Shown here one piece after another: positions 40,742 to 49,085 of a stretch of DNA of 64,000 bases. Source of the DNA: Amycolatopsis vancoresmycina (GTDB lineage Bacteria > Actinomycetota > Actinomycetes > Mycobacteriales > Pseudonocardiaceae); NCBI RefSeq assembly GCF_000716785.1, contig NZ_JNYY01000006.1:124001-188000 (forward strand). The letters run 5' to 3'. Position 1 is the first letter of the stretch. Each line of letters begins with the position of its first letter. The notes beneath the pieces are model-generated. The model was given only the letters and a program-made list of their open reading frames with translations. It did not search any database and was not told the DNA's origin. A program made the translations under genes and the position numbers.

Positions 40742-41554
40742 TTACTGCGCAGGGCCGAACCCGACCTTGCTCAGCTCGGTCTTGCCCTCGGTGCCGAGGA
40801 CGAATTCGTCGAACTGCTTGGCCAGGTCGCTCTGGCCGCCCTTGACCACGGCGATCGGGTAGCTGTTGATCGCCTGGGCCGCCTCCGGGAAGTCGACCTT
40901 GTCGACCTTGCCCGCGGCCGACGTCGTGTCGGTGACGTAGACCAGGCCCGCGTCGGCGTCGCCGGAAGCGACCTTGTTCAGGACCTGCTTGACGTCCTGC
41001 TCTTCGCTCTTCGGCTTGAGCGTGACGCCGGTGGCCGTCTCCACCTTCTTGGCCGCCGAGCCGCACGGCACCTGCGGCGCGCAGGTGATCACGGTCAGGC
41101 CCGCCTTGTTCAGGTCCGCGAAGGACTTGATGCCCTTGGGGTTGCCCGGCGCCACGGCGATGGCGAGCTTGTTGGTCGCGAAGACCGTCGGCTGGCCGTC
41201 GATCACGCCACCCTGGACGGCCTTGTCCATGTTGGCCTGGTCGGCGGAGGCGAAGACGTCCGCCTTCGCGCCGTTGGCCAGCTGCTGGACCAGGCCGGAC
41301 GAGCCCGCGAAGCTGAACTTCACGGTGGTGCCGGGGTGCTTGGCTTCGAACTCCTTGCCGAGCGCGGTGAACGACTCGGTGAGCGACGCGGCGGCGAACA
41401 CGGTCAGCGTGCCGCCGCTACCGGCGTTCCCGGTCCCCTTGGGCGCGGGCGCGGTGACGGACGAGCCGCCGGTCTGCGTGCTGGGCTCGTCCGAGCTGCT
41501 GCACGCGCCCGCGAACAGGGCGACGGCAGCCACGGCGAGAGCGAGCTTCTTCAT
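40742..41554 (-). CDS. modA: Molybdate-binding lipoprotein
   Basis: 270 residues. Signal peptide MKKLALAVAAVALFAGAC with lipobox FAGAC (Cys18). The mature protein is a ModA-type periplasmic-binding fold: TVFAAASLTESFTALG, FSFAGSSGLVQQLANGAKAD and ASADQANMDKA hold the Ser and Ala residues that contact molybdate or tungstate, and GDADAGLVYVTDT gives the second lobe Tyr. Anchored outside, it delivers oxyanion to ModB. ATGA overlap with the upstream TOBE regulator gene. Confidence 0.93.
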   Translation of the reverse strand: MKKLALAVAAVALFAGACSSSDEPSTQTGGSSVTAPAPKGTGNAGSGGTLTVFAAASLTESFTALGKEFEAKHPGTTVKFSFAGSSGLVQQLANGAKADVFASADQANMDKAVQGGVIDGQPTVFATNKLAIAVAPGNPKGIKSFADLNKAGLTVITCAPQVPCGSAAKKVETATGVTLKPKSEEQDVKQVLNKVASGDADAGLVYVTDTTSAAGKVDKVDFPEAAQAINSYPIAVVKGGQSDLAKQFDEFVLGTEGKTELSKVGFGPAQ

Positions 41555-41955
41555 CTACTTCCTTCCGGTGTCTCCACCACGACAGTGGTCGCTTTGACCA
41601 CCGCAACCGCGAGCACGCCGGGACGCAGGCCCAGCTCGCGGACGGCTTCGGTACTCATCAGGGACACCACGCGGTGTGCCCCGCACTGCAGTTCCACCTG
41701 CGCCATCACCTTGTCGGCGACGACCTCGGTGACCAGCCCCACGAACCTGTTGCGGGCGGACCGGCCGACCGCCGACGGGTCGTCGGGCGCGGCGGCCTGC
41801 GCCCGGGCGAACCCGGCCAGCTGGGCACCGTCGACGACCTTGCGGCCGGCGGCGTCGTCGGTCGCGGTCAGCTGCCCCGCGCGCACCCACCTCCGGACGG
41901 TGTCGTCGCTGACCCCGAGCAGGCGCGCGGCCTCGGACAACCGAAATTGCGGCAT
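41551..41955 (-). CDS. HTH (excisionase/MerR-like) plus TOBE molybdate-sensing regulator
   Basis: 134 residues. Residues 1-50 are an excisionase-type winged helix (LSEAARLLGVSDDTVRRWVRAGQL). Residues 65-130 form a single Mop/TOBE domain (SARNRFVGLVTEVVADKVMAQVELQCGAHRVVSLMSTEAV in successive strands) that binds molybdate. It is the first gene of the mod operon and overlaps modA by ATGA, so it probably senses molybdate and controls this operon and perhaps the Moco genes. It lacks the double di-Mop and LysR-type HTH of E. coli ModE. Confidence 0.85.
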   Translation of the reverse strand: MPQFRLSEAARLLGVSDDTVRRWVRAGQLTATDDAAGRKVVDGAQLAGFARAQAAAPDDPSAVGRSARNRFVGLVTEVVADKVMAQVELQCGAHRVVSLMSTEAVRELGLRPGVLAVAVVKATTVVVETPEGSR

Positions 41956-41988
41956 GCCGCAGACATTATCTCCGCAGTTGAGGAAAAG

Positions 41989-42468
41989 CTACGCGGGGCG
42001 CGAATTGTCCATGACTTCGGCGCGCAGCTGTTCGAGGATGACATTCTGATAACGCTCGATCGCTTTTCGCTCGGCCGGCGAGAACTGCGCGAGCGTGTCG
42101 CGGAGGGTGTCGAAGGCCGACTCGAAGAGCGGCGCGAAGCGCTCGGCCGCCCCCGGCACCACCTCGACCAGGACCTTGCGGCGGTCGTGCGGGTCGCGCA
42201 CCCGGCGGACCAGCCCGACCTTCTCCAGCCGGTCGACGACCCCGGTGACCGCGCCGGTCGACAGGCCCGTCAGCTCGGCGATCCGGCCGGCGGTGAGCGG
42301 GCCGCCGGCCTGGATGACCAGGTCGAACGTCTTGTGGTCGGTGCCCGACAGGCCCATCCGCTCGGCGATCCTGGCGTGCCGCAGGACGGTGAACGTGCTG
42401 CCCGCGCGACCCAGTTCCGCGAACCGGAAGAGCTCCTCTTCCGTGACCGGGTAAGTCTTTTCCGTCAC
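41989..42468 (-). CDS. MarR-family regulator
   Basis: 159 residues with a MarR winged helix: LTAGRIAELTGLSTGAVTGVVDRLEKVGLVRR recognition region around 60-95 (in separate helices) and the wing DPHDRRKVLVEV. It is divergent from moaA with 93 nt between and upstream of the mod operon in the same direction (33 nt gap), so it could control Moco synthesis, molybdate uptake or both. Ligand unknown. Confidence 0.88.
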   Translation of the reverse strand: MTEKTYPVTEEELFRFAELGRAGSTFTVLRHARIAERMGLSGTDHKTFDLVIQAGGPLTAGRIAELTGLSTGAVTGVVDRLEKVGLVRRVRDPHDRRKVLVEVVPGAAERFAPLFESAFDTLRDTLAQFSPAERKAIERYQNVILEQLRAEVMDNSRPA

Positions 42469-42561
42469 AAGCCCTCGTTAGTTCGGCCGCTGAACCACTC
42501 ACTGCGCAAAGTATCCTAGAGAAGAGGCCGGTTCGCCCCTTCCGGAGCTACCCTGTGCGTA

Positions 42562-43626
42562 ATGACGGCAGTGGATCTCGGGTTTCCTCGCGTCCCCGGC
42601 ACACGAGGGTCATCTCGCGTGCCCAGGCCCGCGAACCCGCACCTCATCGACACCTTCGGCCGGGTGGCCACCGATCTGCGGGTTTCCCTGACGGACCGGT
42701 GCAACCTGCGCTGCACCTACTGCATGCCCGCCGAGGGCCTCGACTGGATGCCCGGCGAGCAAGTGCTGACCGACGACGAGCTGGTCCGGCTGATGCGGAT
42801 CGCCGTCGAGCAGCTCGGGATCACCGACATCCGGCTCACCGGCGGGGAACCGCTGCTGCGGCCGGGCCTCGAGGACCTCGTCGGGCGGATCACGGCGTTG
42901 TCGCCGCGGCCGCGGTTGTCCATGACCACCAACGGGATCGGGCTCGCCAAGCGCGCCGCGGGTCTCGCGGCGGCGGGGCTGGACCGGATCAACGTGTCGC
43001 TCGACACGATCGACCCCGAGCTGTTCAAGACGATCACCCGGCGCGACCGGCTGTCCCACGTGCTCGCGGGCCTCGCGGCGGCGCGGGACGCCGGGATGGC
43101 GCCGGTGAAGGTCAACGCCGTGCTGATCCGCGGGCTCAACGAGACCGAAGCCGTGCCGCTGCTGAAGTTCTGCCTCGCCGAGGGCTACCACCTGCGGTTC
43201 ATCGAGCAGATGCCGCTGGACGCCCAGCACGGCTGGAACCGCGGCGAGATGATCACCGCGGCGGAGATCCTCTCGATGTTGCAGGGTTCGTTCGAGCTGA
43301 CGCCGTTCCCGGTGGCGCGAGGCGGCGCGCCGGCCGAGCGCTGGCTGGTCGACGGCGGCCCCGGCGACGTCGGCGTGATCGCGTCCGTGACGAGGCCGTT
43401 CTGCGCGGCCTGCGAGCGCACGCGCCTGACGGCCGACGGCGCGGTGCGCTCCTGCCTGTTCAGCAACGACGAGACGGATCTGCGATCCCTCGTGCGCGCG
43501 GGCGCGCGCGATGAGGAGGTGGCGGACGCCTGGCGGGCGACGATGTGGGGCAAGCTCGCCGGCCACGAGATCAACGACGCCGGGTTCGCACAGCCGATCC
43601 GGCCGATGAGCGCGATCGGCGGTTGA
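42562..43626 (+). CDS. moaA: GTP 3',8-cyclase (molybdenum cofactor step 1)
   Basis: 354 residues. The N-terminal radical SAM cluster is TDRCNLRCTYCMP (C-x3-C-x2-C) and RLTGGEPLLRPGLED supplies the SAM motif. The C-terminal GTP-binding cluster is CAACERTRLTADGAVRSC (C-x2-C-x13-C), and the protein ends in the required Gly-Gly (SAIGG). It converts GTP to 3',8-cyclo-7,8-dihydro-GTP. A roughly 25-residue N-terminal extension (PRVPGTRGSSRVPRP) precedes the core, so the true start could be internal. moaD follows after 1 nt. Confidence 0.95.
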   Translation: MTAVDLGFPRVPGTRGSSRVPRPANPHLIDTFGRVATDLRVSLTDRCNLRCTYCMPAEGLDWMPGEQVLTDDELVRLMRIAVEQLGITDIRLTGGEPLLRPGLEDLVGRITALSPRPRLSMTTNGIGLAKRAAGLAAAGLDRINVSLDTIDPELFKTITRRDRLSHVLAGLAAARDAGMAPVKVNAVLIRGLNETEAVPLLKFCLAEGYHLRFIEQMPLDAQHGWNRGEMITAAEILSMLQGSFELTPFPVARGGAPAERWLVDGGPGDVGVIASVTRPFCAACERTRLTADGAVRSCLFSNDETDLRSLVRAGARDEEVADAWRATMWGKLAGHEINDAGFAQPIRPMSAIGG

Positions 43627-43627
43627 G

Positions 43628-43888
43628 ATGGGTCCCGTGACCATCGTGGTGCGGTACTTCGCGGCGGCTCGTGCCGCCGCGGGGTTGGAAGAGGAGAAGG
43701 TGCACCTGCCCGACGGGGCGACGGTGGCCGACGCGGTGGCCGAGCTGCGCCGCCGCCACCCGGAGGGCCTGCCGCGGATCCTGGACGCGGTCAGCTACCT
43801 GCTGGACGGCATCGCGGTCCGCGACCAGGGCAGGCTCCTGACGGACGGCGCGGAGCTGGACGTCCTCCCACCCTTCGCCGGCGGCTGA
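43628..43888 (+). CDS. moaD: Molybdopterin synthase small subunit
   Basis: 86 residues with a ubiquitin-like beta-grasp and the C-terminal LPPFAGG, whose last Gly is thiocarboxylated to carry sulfur to cyclic pyranopterin monophosphate. The matching large subunit, MoaE, is fused to MogA in the gene at 45757. GTG 43637 is an alternative start. It ends before the long intergenic region that leads to rpf. Confidence 0.92.
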   Translation: MGPVTIVVRYFAAARAAAGLEEEKVHLPDGATVADAVAELRRRHPEGLPRILDAVSYLLDGIAVRDQGRLLTDGAELDVLPPFAGG

Positions 43889-43922
43889 CCCCTCCCGCCG
43901 CGGACGACTCGCGCACCCAGAC

Positions 43923-44067
43923 GGCCAACACGCGTATCCGGATGGCCGACACACGTATCCAGATGGCCGACACACGTACCTGAGCGGACGACACGCTGCC
44001 GAGGTCGAGCCTTGCCGTGTCGTCCGCCCGAGTACGCGTGTCGTCCTCCTGGGTACGCGTGCCGTCC
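43923..44067. repeat. Mirrored array of degenerate 21-nt units
   Basis: Left half: units at 43923-43943, 43944-43964 and 43965-43985 plus a partial at 43986-43995, of the form GGCCgACACaCGTAtCcgGAT. After a 20-nt centre (43996-44015), the right half has the complementary form cgtgtcgtccgcccgagtacg, repeated to 44067. The whole could fold into a long imperfect hairpin. The rest of 43889-44560 shows no convincing coding sequence: ORFs on both strands there have repeat-derived or low-complexity content. Confidence 0.7.
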
Positions 44068-44583
44068 AAGCTGGGGCGGGTGCCGCTTGGCGCGAGGGGT
44101 GGGGGTTCGTTCTTGCTGTATCTCCGCGACCGCTCGGGTACGGGGGCCGACCGCTCGGCGACGCGGGTTTCGGGCCCTCGGCGTGGCGCGTCACCAGTTC
44201 CGGGTGTTCGCGAGAAGCTGATCCCGGGCGGCCACCACCCGTCCGGTGACCCGTTTCACCTGGTCCGGCGCTCTGCACCGGTGCCGGCGAGCGAGGTCGT
44301 CGGTCGGCGCGGCTCCGAGCGTGGCCGCAAACCCCTCGAACAGGTGGGACTGCTGTTACTCCCGGGGCATCTGAGGCAGGATTGTCAAGTCTGGCGCCGC
44401 CCCCGCGGTGGTCATAAGATGCGCGGTCCAATCGCGATCCGGACGTCACGAATGGTCCATTCGCTACGCGAAACACGTGATGCAAGCCTCACGATCCGTG
44501 TTTTATCTCGGCCAGGAAACGGGCAGATAACGGCCGTCTGACCTGCGCAAATACGTCTATCGGTCGGGGTTGCGTGTCGTTAC

Positions 44584-44599
44584 TGTGACGTAGGTCACG
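44584..44599. promoter_or_regulatory. CRP-like binding site upstream of rpf
   Basis: TGTGACGTAGGTCACG matches the CRP/Rv3676 pattern TGTGA-N6-TCACA with one mismatch at the edge and contains the perfect inverted repeat GTGAC-gtag-GTCAC broken only by the centre. It lies about 100 nt before the proposed riboswitch. CRP control of rpfA is known in M. tuberculosis. Confidence 0.6.
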
Positions 44600-44685
44600 C
44601 CCCGAATAATTTCCGATCACGGCCATCGTTACGTACCGTCGCTTTTCGGTTGGCCCCGACCGACCGCGCAAGACCGGGAATCCGT

Positions 44686-44854
44686 AGCGCCTAGCCCTGT
44701 CCGACGGATCCCCGGACCCATACCCCGAGCGAAAGCATTTCCGGACAGGGACGAGGGGACGACGATGACGCGGCGTGCGTCGGACTCGTCTGCCGGCCTG
44801 AGACGGCCGGCGCAGGACCCCGATCCTGACCCTCACCACCGAGTCGTAGGCGCT
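44686..44854 (+). ncRNA. Probable c-di-AMP (ydaO-type) riboswitch in the rpf leader
   Basis: A closing stem P1 pairs AGCGCCTA (44686-44693) with TAGGCGCT (44847-44854), enclosing about 150 nt, the normal ydaO size. The 3' strand sits in gtaggcgc, as I recall from the ydaO consensus. Directly inside P1 is a perfect 9-bp stem, CCCTGTCCG (44695-44703) with CGGACAGGG (44742-44750), containing a GCGAAAGC hairpin. c-di-AMP riboswitches precede rpf/cell-wall lytic genes in many actinobacteria. A covariance search would decide. Confidence 0.55.
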
Positions 44855-44875
44855 GGGAAACCGAGATGCATTCAA

Positions 44876-45511
44876 ATGTCTTACCGAGGCAAGCACCGCA
44901 AGATGTCCGCTGCCACCCGCACCGTCGCTCGCGTCGCCATCGCGGGCATCGCGGTCGGCGCGCCCCTCGCCATCGCCGCGACCCCCGCGTCGGCGACCAA
45001 CTGGGACGCCATCGCGCAGTGTGAGAGCAGCGGCAACTGGAACACCAACACCGGCAACGGCTACTACGGCGGCCTGCAGTTCACGCAGAGCACGTGGAAG
45101 GCCTACGGCGGTTCCGGCAGCGCGGCGAACGCTTCCCGCGAGGAGCAGATCGCCGTGGCCGAGCGCGTCCTGCAGGGTCAGGGCATCGGCGCGTGGCCGG
45201 TCTGTGGCAAGAAGGGCGGCAGTGGTTCGTCGGCCCCGAAGGCCACCCACAAGACCACCACGAAGCAGTCGACCCCGAAGAAGACCACCACCGCCCCGAA
45301 GAAGGCGGCGGCTCCGGTGGCCCCGGCGGCGACCGGCGTGAGCAGCTCCAACCCGGCCGGTGACTACACCGTCGTGGCGGGCGACACGCTGTCCAAGATC
45401 GCCAAGCAGTTCAACGTCCAGGGCGGCTACCAGAAGCTGCAGGAGCTGAACGCGAAGTACATCCCGAACGCGGACCTGATCCTCGTCGGCCAGAAGATCG
45501 CCACCAAGTGA
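44876..45511 (+). CDS. rpfA: Resuscitation-promoting factor with LysM domain
   Basis: 211 residues from ATG 44876 (MSYRGKHRKM). An upstream in-frame ATG at 44765 lies inside the structured leader and is rejected. Residues 1-41 are a signal peptide ending ATPASA. The Rpf domain (TNWDAIAQCESSGNWNTNTG, GGLQFTQSTWKAYGG, WPVCG) is a lysozyme-like transglycosylase with catalytic Glu in QCESSGNW and a Cys pair. A Lys/Thr/Pro linker follows, then a LysM peptidoglycan-binding domain (YTVVAGDTLSKIAKQF to the end). Secreted, it cleaves peptidoglycan to promote regrowth. It sits between the two Moco gene groups, as in mycobacteria, with CRP and riboswitch signals upstream. Confidence 0.92.
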   Translation: MSYRGKHRKMSAATRTVARVAIAGIAVGAPLAIAATPASATNWDAIAQCESSGNWNTNTGNGYYGGLQFTQSTWKAYGGSGSAANASREEQIAVAERVLQGQGIGAWPVCGKKGGSGSSAPKATHKTTTKQSTPKKTTTAPKKAAAPVAPAATGVSSSNPAGDYTVVAGDTLSKIAKQFNVQGGYQKLQELNAKYIPNADLILVGQKIATK

Positions 45512-45556
45512 CGATCACGCAGTGATGCGCGAGTCCGGCCTCGAGCCGTGACCTGA

Positions 45557-45597
45557 AAGGGCTCCCACCGCCGATCCCCCGGGCGGTGGGAGCCCTT
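45557..45597. terminator. Strong hairpin terminator after rpf
   Basis: AAGGGCTCCCACCGCC (45557-45572) pairs perfectly with 45582-45597 across a 9-nt loop, giving a 16-bp stem. No T-tract follows on the plus strand, but AA/TT ends give it a symmetric form suited to both directions between rpf and the convergent MogA-MoaE gene. The remaining 45598-45756 shows nothing I can support. Confidence 0.75.
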
Positions 45598-45756
45598 CAC
45601 GCGTTCCACGGCGAGGTGCGGCAGGTCGCGGCGCCGGGCACCCGCGGGCCGAGCTGGTGGCGCTGCGGGCCCGCTGGGCCGCGTCCAGCGCCGCCGAGCC
45701 GCACCGCGCCCCGCCAGCTGCGCCTCAGAGCCGCGGGGCACCCTGCCCGATCTCCG

Positions 45757-46677
45757 TCAGGGCGAGTTGACCCACTCGTCCGTGCCGTCGGTGAAGTGCT
45801 GGTGCTTCCACACCGGCAGGCGCGCCTTGACCTCGTCCACCAGCTCCGAGCACGCCGAGAACGCCTGGCCGCGGTGCTCCGCCGCCACCGCGCACGCCAG
45901 GGCCACGTCGCCGATCGTCAGCGCGCCCAAGCGGTGGCTCACCGCCACCGCCCGGACGCCCGTCCAGCGGGCCGACAGGTCCGCCACCACCTCCGCGATC
46001 ACCTGGCCCGCGCTCGGGTGGCCCTCGTAGGTCAGGTCACGGACGCCCTTGCCGCCGTCGTGGTCGCGGACCACGCCCGAGAACGTCACCACCGCGCCCG
46101 CCGCGTCGTCCTCGACCAGGCGGGCGTGCTCCTCCACCGACAGCGGCTCCTCGGTCACCGCCGCCCGCGCGACCCGGACCGCCGGGGCCGGGCTGGCCGC
46201 ACGCGGGTGGTCGCCGCCCGCCAGCTGGTCCACCGCGTGCTCCAGGATGCCCTCCAGGACGCCCAGACCGTCCCTGACGCCGCCGCTGGAGCCCGGGAGG
46301 TTCACCACCAGGGTCCGCCCCGCCACGCCCGCCACACCGCGCGACAGCACCGCCGTCGGCACCTTCGGCAGCCCCGCCGCGCGGATCGCGTCCGCCACGC
46401 CCGGCAGCTCGTGGTCGAGCACCGCGCGGGTCACGTCCGGGGTGCGGTCGGTCGGCGAGATGCCGGTGCCGCCCGTCGTCAGCACCACCGCGACGCCGTC
46501 GGCCAGCGCGGCACGCAGCGCCACGCCCACCGGGTCGCCGTCCTCGACGACGACCGGGGACGGCACGTCGTAGCCGCGGTCCGCCAGCCAGGCCGTGATC
46601 ACCGGGCCGGTCTTGTCCTCGTAAACGCCCTTCGCGGCGCGGTTGGACGCCACGATCACACGCGCGGTGCGCTTCAC
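45757..46677 (-). CDS. MogA/MoaB-MoaE fusion for molybdenum cofactor synthesis
   Basis: 306 residues from GTG 46677. Residues 1-155 are a MogA/MoaB domain (TARVIVASNRAA, TTGGTGISPTDRTPD, NLPGSSGGVRDG) that adenylates molybdopterin. Residues 165-306 are MoaE (VTFSGVVRDHDGG, AVSHRLGALTIGD, and catalytic Lys in PVWKHQHFTDG), the large subunit of molybdopterin synthase. The fusion unites consecutive steps of the pathway and would need MoaD from 43628. Its GTG overlaps the moaC stop by 4 nt. In mycobacteria mog and moaE are separate adjacent genes. Confidence 0.9.
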   Translation of the reverse strand: MKRTARVIVASNRAAKGVYEDKTGPVITAWLADRGYDVPSPVVVEDGDPVGVALRAALADGVAVVLTTGGTGISPTDRTPDVTRAVLDHELPGVADAIRAAGLPKVPTAVLSRGVAGVAGRTLVVNLPGSSGGVRDGLGVLEGILEHAVDQLAGGDHPRAASPAPAVRVARAAVTEEPLSVEEHARLVEDDAAGAVVTFSGVVRDHDGGKGVRDLTYEGHPSAGQVIAEVVADLSARWTGVRAVAVSHRLGALTIGDVALACAVAAEHRGQAFSACSELVDEVKARLPVWKHQHFTDGTDEWVNSP

Positions 46678-47144
46678 GGCCGCTCCCACGTTCCGGTCTT
46701 GCCGCCGTCCTTGCGGAGCAGGCGGACCTCGTCCAGGGTCGCCGCCGGGTCGACGGCCTTGATCATGTCGTGCAGCGTCAGCCCGGCGACCGCCACCGCG
46801 GTCAGCGCCTCCATCTCGACGCCGGTGACGTCGGTCGTCTTCGCCGTCGCGCGGATGCCGACCTCGGCCTCGCCGAGGGTGAACTCGACCTTGACGCCGG
46901 ACAGCGCGATCTGGTGACACAGCGGGATCAGCTCGGGCACCCGCTTGGCGCCCATGATCCCGGCGATCCGCGCGGTGGCGAGGGCATCGCCCTTCGGGAG
47001 GCCGTCGGTGGCCAGCAGCCGCAGCACCTCGGCGGTGGTCCGCACGGTGCCGGCGGCGAGCGCGGTGCGCGCGGAGGCGGTCTTCCCGGAGACGTCGACC
47101 ATCCGGGCGGCGCCGGTTTCGTCGACGTGGCTGAGTTCACTCAC
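46674..47144 (-). CDS. moaC: Cyclic pyranopterin monophosphate synthase
   Basis: 156 residues from GTG 47144. MoaC signatures: ARMVDVSGK, KGDALATARIAGIMGAKR, PLCHQIALSGV, TGVEMEALTAV and DMIKAVDP. The conserved Lys of the last motif and the His in PLCHQ are catalytic. It forms cyclic pyranopterin monophosphate from the MoaA product. First gene of a two-gene operon with the MogA-MoaE fusion. Confidence 0.95.
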   Translation of the reverse strand: MSELSHVDETGAARMVDVSGKTASARTALAAGTVRTTAEVLRLLATDGLPKGDALATARIAGIMGAKRVPELIPLCHQIALSGVKVEFTLGEAEVGIRATAKTTDVTGVEMEALTAVAVAGLTLHDMIKAVDPAATLDEVRLLRKDGGKTGTWERP

Positions 47145-47160
47145 CAGCCGAGGCTACTTC

Positions 47161-47195
47161 CGGCGCCCGGCCGGGCCGAGGCGGGCCGGGCGCCG
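47161..47195 (-). terminator. Hairpin between malic enzyme and moaC
   Basis: 47161-47172 (CGGCGCCCGGCC) is a perfect 12-bp complement of 47184-47195, with an 11-nt loop. It lies after the malic enzyme stop and just before the moaC start on the same strand, so it may end the malic enzyme transcript or attenuate moaC. No T-tract. The rest of 47145-47325 shows no gene. Confidence 0.5.
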
Positions 47196-47325
47196 AACCG
47201 CGACGGCAGCCCCGCCGAGGGCTCTCCCAGCGCGCCACCGGCAGCAGGCGCCCCTGCGTTCGAGGTACATCTGCCGCGCGGCCTCCGCGAGAAGCTCCTG
47301 GCGTCGTTCAGGACGGGCCGCCGGC

Positions 47326-48714
<1,389 letters not shown>

Positions 48715-48816
48715 GGCACTTACCCCCGCATGGGAAAGGTGGGCTGGGACGGGAGGGAACCTACTCCCGTGACCGCCCTCACGAGGGCCCGATACCGGTA
48801 CTGACCAGTAACAACC

Positions 48817-48996
48817 TCAGCGGTTGATCTCGGTCTCCGGGTGCACGTAGGGCACCGTGTCGAGGGGGAAGGTGATGTCGCCGAACGGCGACAGCGCGCC
48901 CTGGCGGTCGGACGCGAGCTCGGTCACCGGGTGCTCGCCGTCCTCGCCCGGCCAGGTCGGGTCGACGCCCTTGTGCTTCTTTTCGCCCTTGGCCAC
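48817..48996 (-). CDS. Small conserved hypothetical protein
   Basis: 59 residues starting at GTG 48996, chosen because GGAGG lies 5 nt upstream; a GTG at 49008 has no such site. The sequence begins VAKGEKKHKGVDPTWPGEDGEHP and ends with DTVPYVHPETEINR (written as two separate segments). It is hydrophilic with no signal or membrane segment. I have no family name for it; the composition suggests a genuine, conserved actinobacterial small protein. Divergent from the helicase-associated gene at 49086. Confidence 0.6.
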   Translation of the reverse strand: MAKGEKKHKGVDPTWPGEDGEHPVTELASDRQGALSPFGDITFPLDTVPYVHPETEINR

Positions 48997-49085
48997 AACG
49001 TCCTCCACAGCCGCGCTCGGTCGTACGCGAACAGTCTGCCTCAGCCCGCGCAGCCCGGCGCAACCGCCCGGTATCCTGGTCGTCT

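Noticed and set aside
44017..44541. Possible genes in the moaD-rpf interval (frames on both strands)
   Set aside because: The plus-strand frame starts within the repeat array (MSSARVRVSSSWVRVPS) and the minus-strand frame translates the same repeats. No family similarity, no ribosome site.
44765..44875. In-frame upstream ATG for rpf, adding 37 residues
   Set aside because: The added sequence is hydrophilic, precedes a normal signal peptide that begins at MSYRGKHRKM, and lies inside the P1-closed leader. The nearby GAGGGG is probably coincidental.
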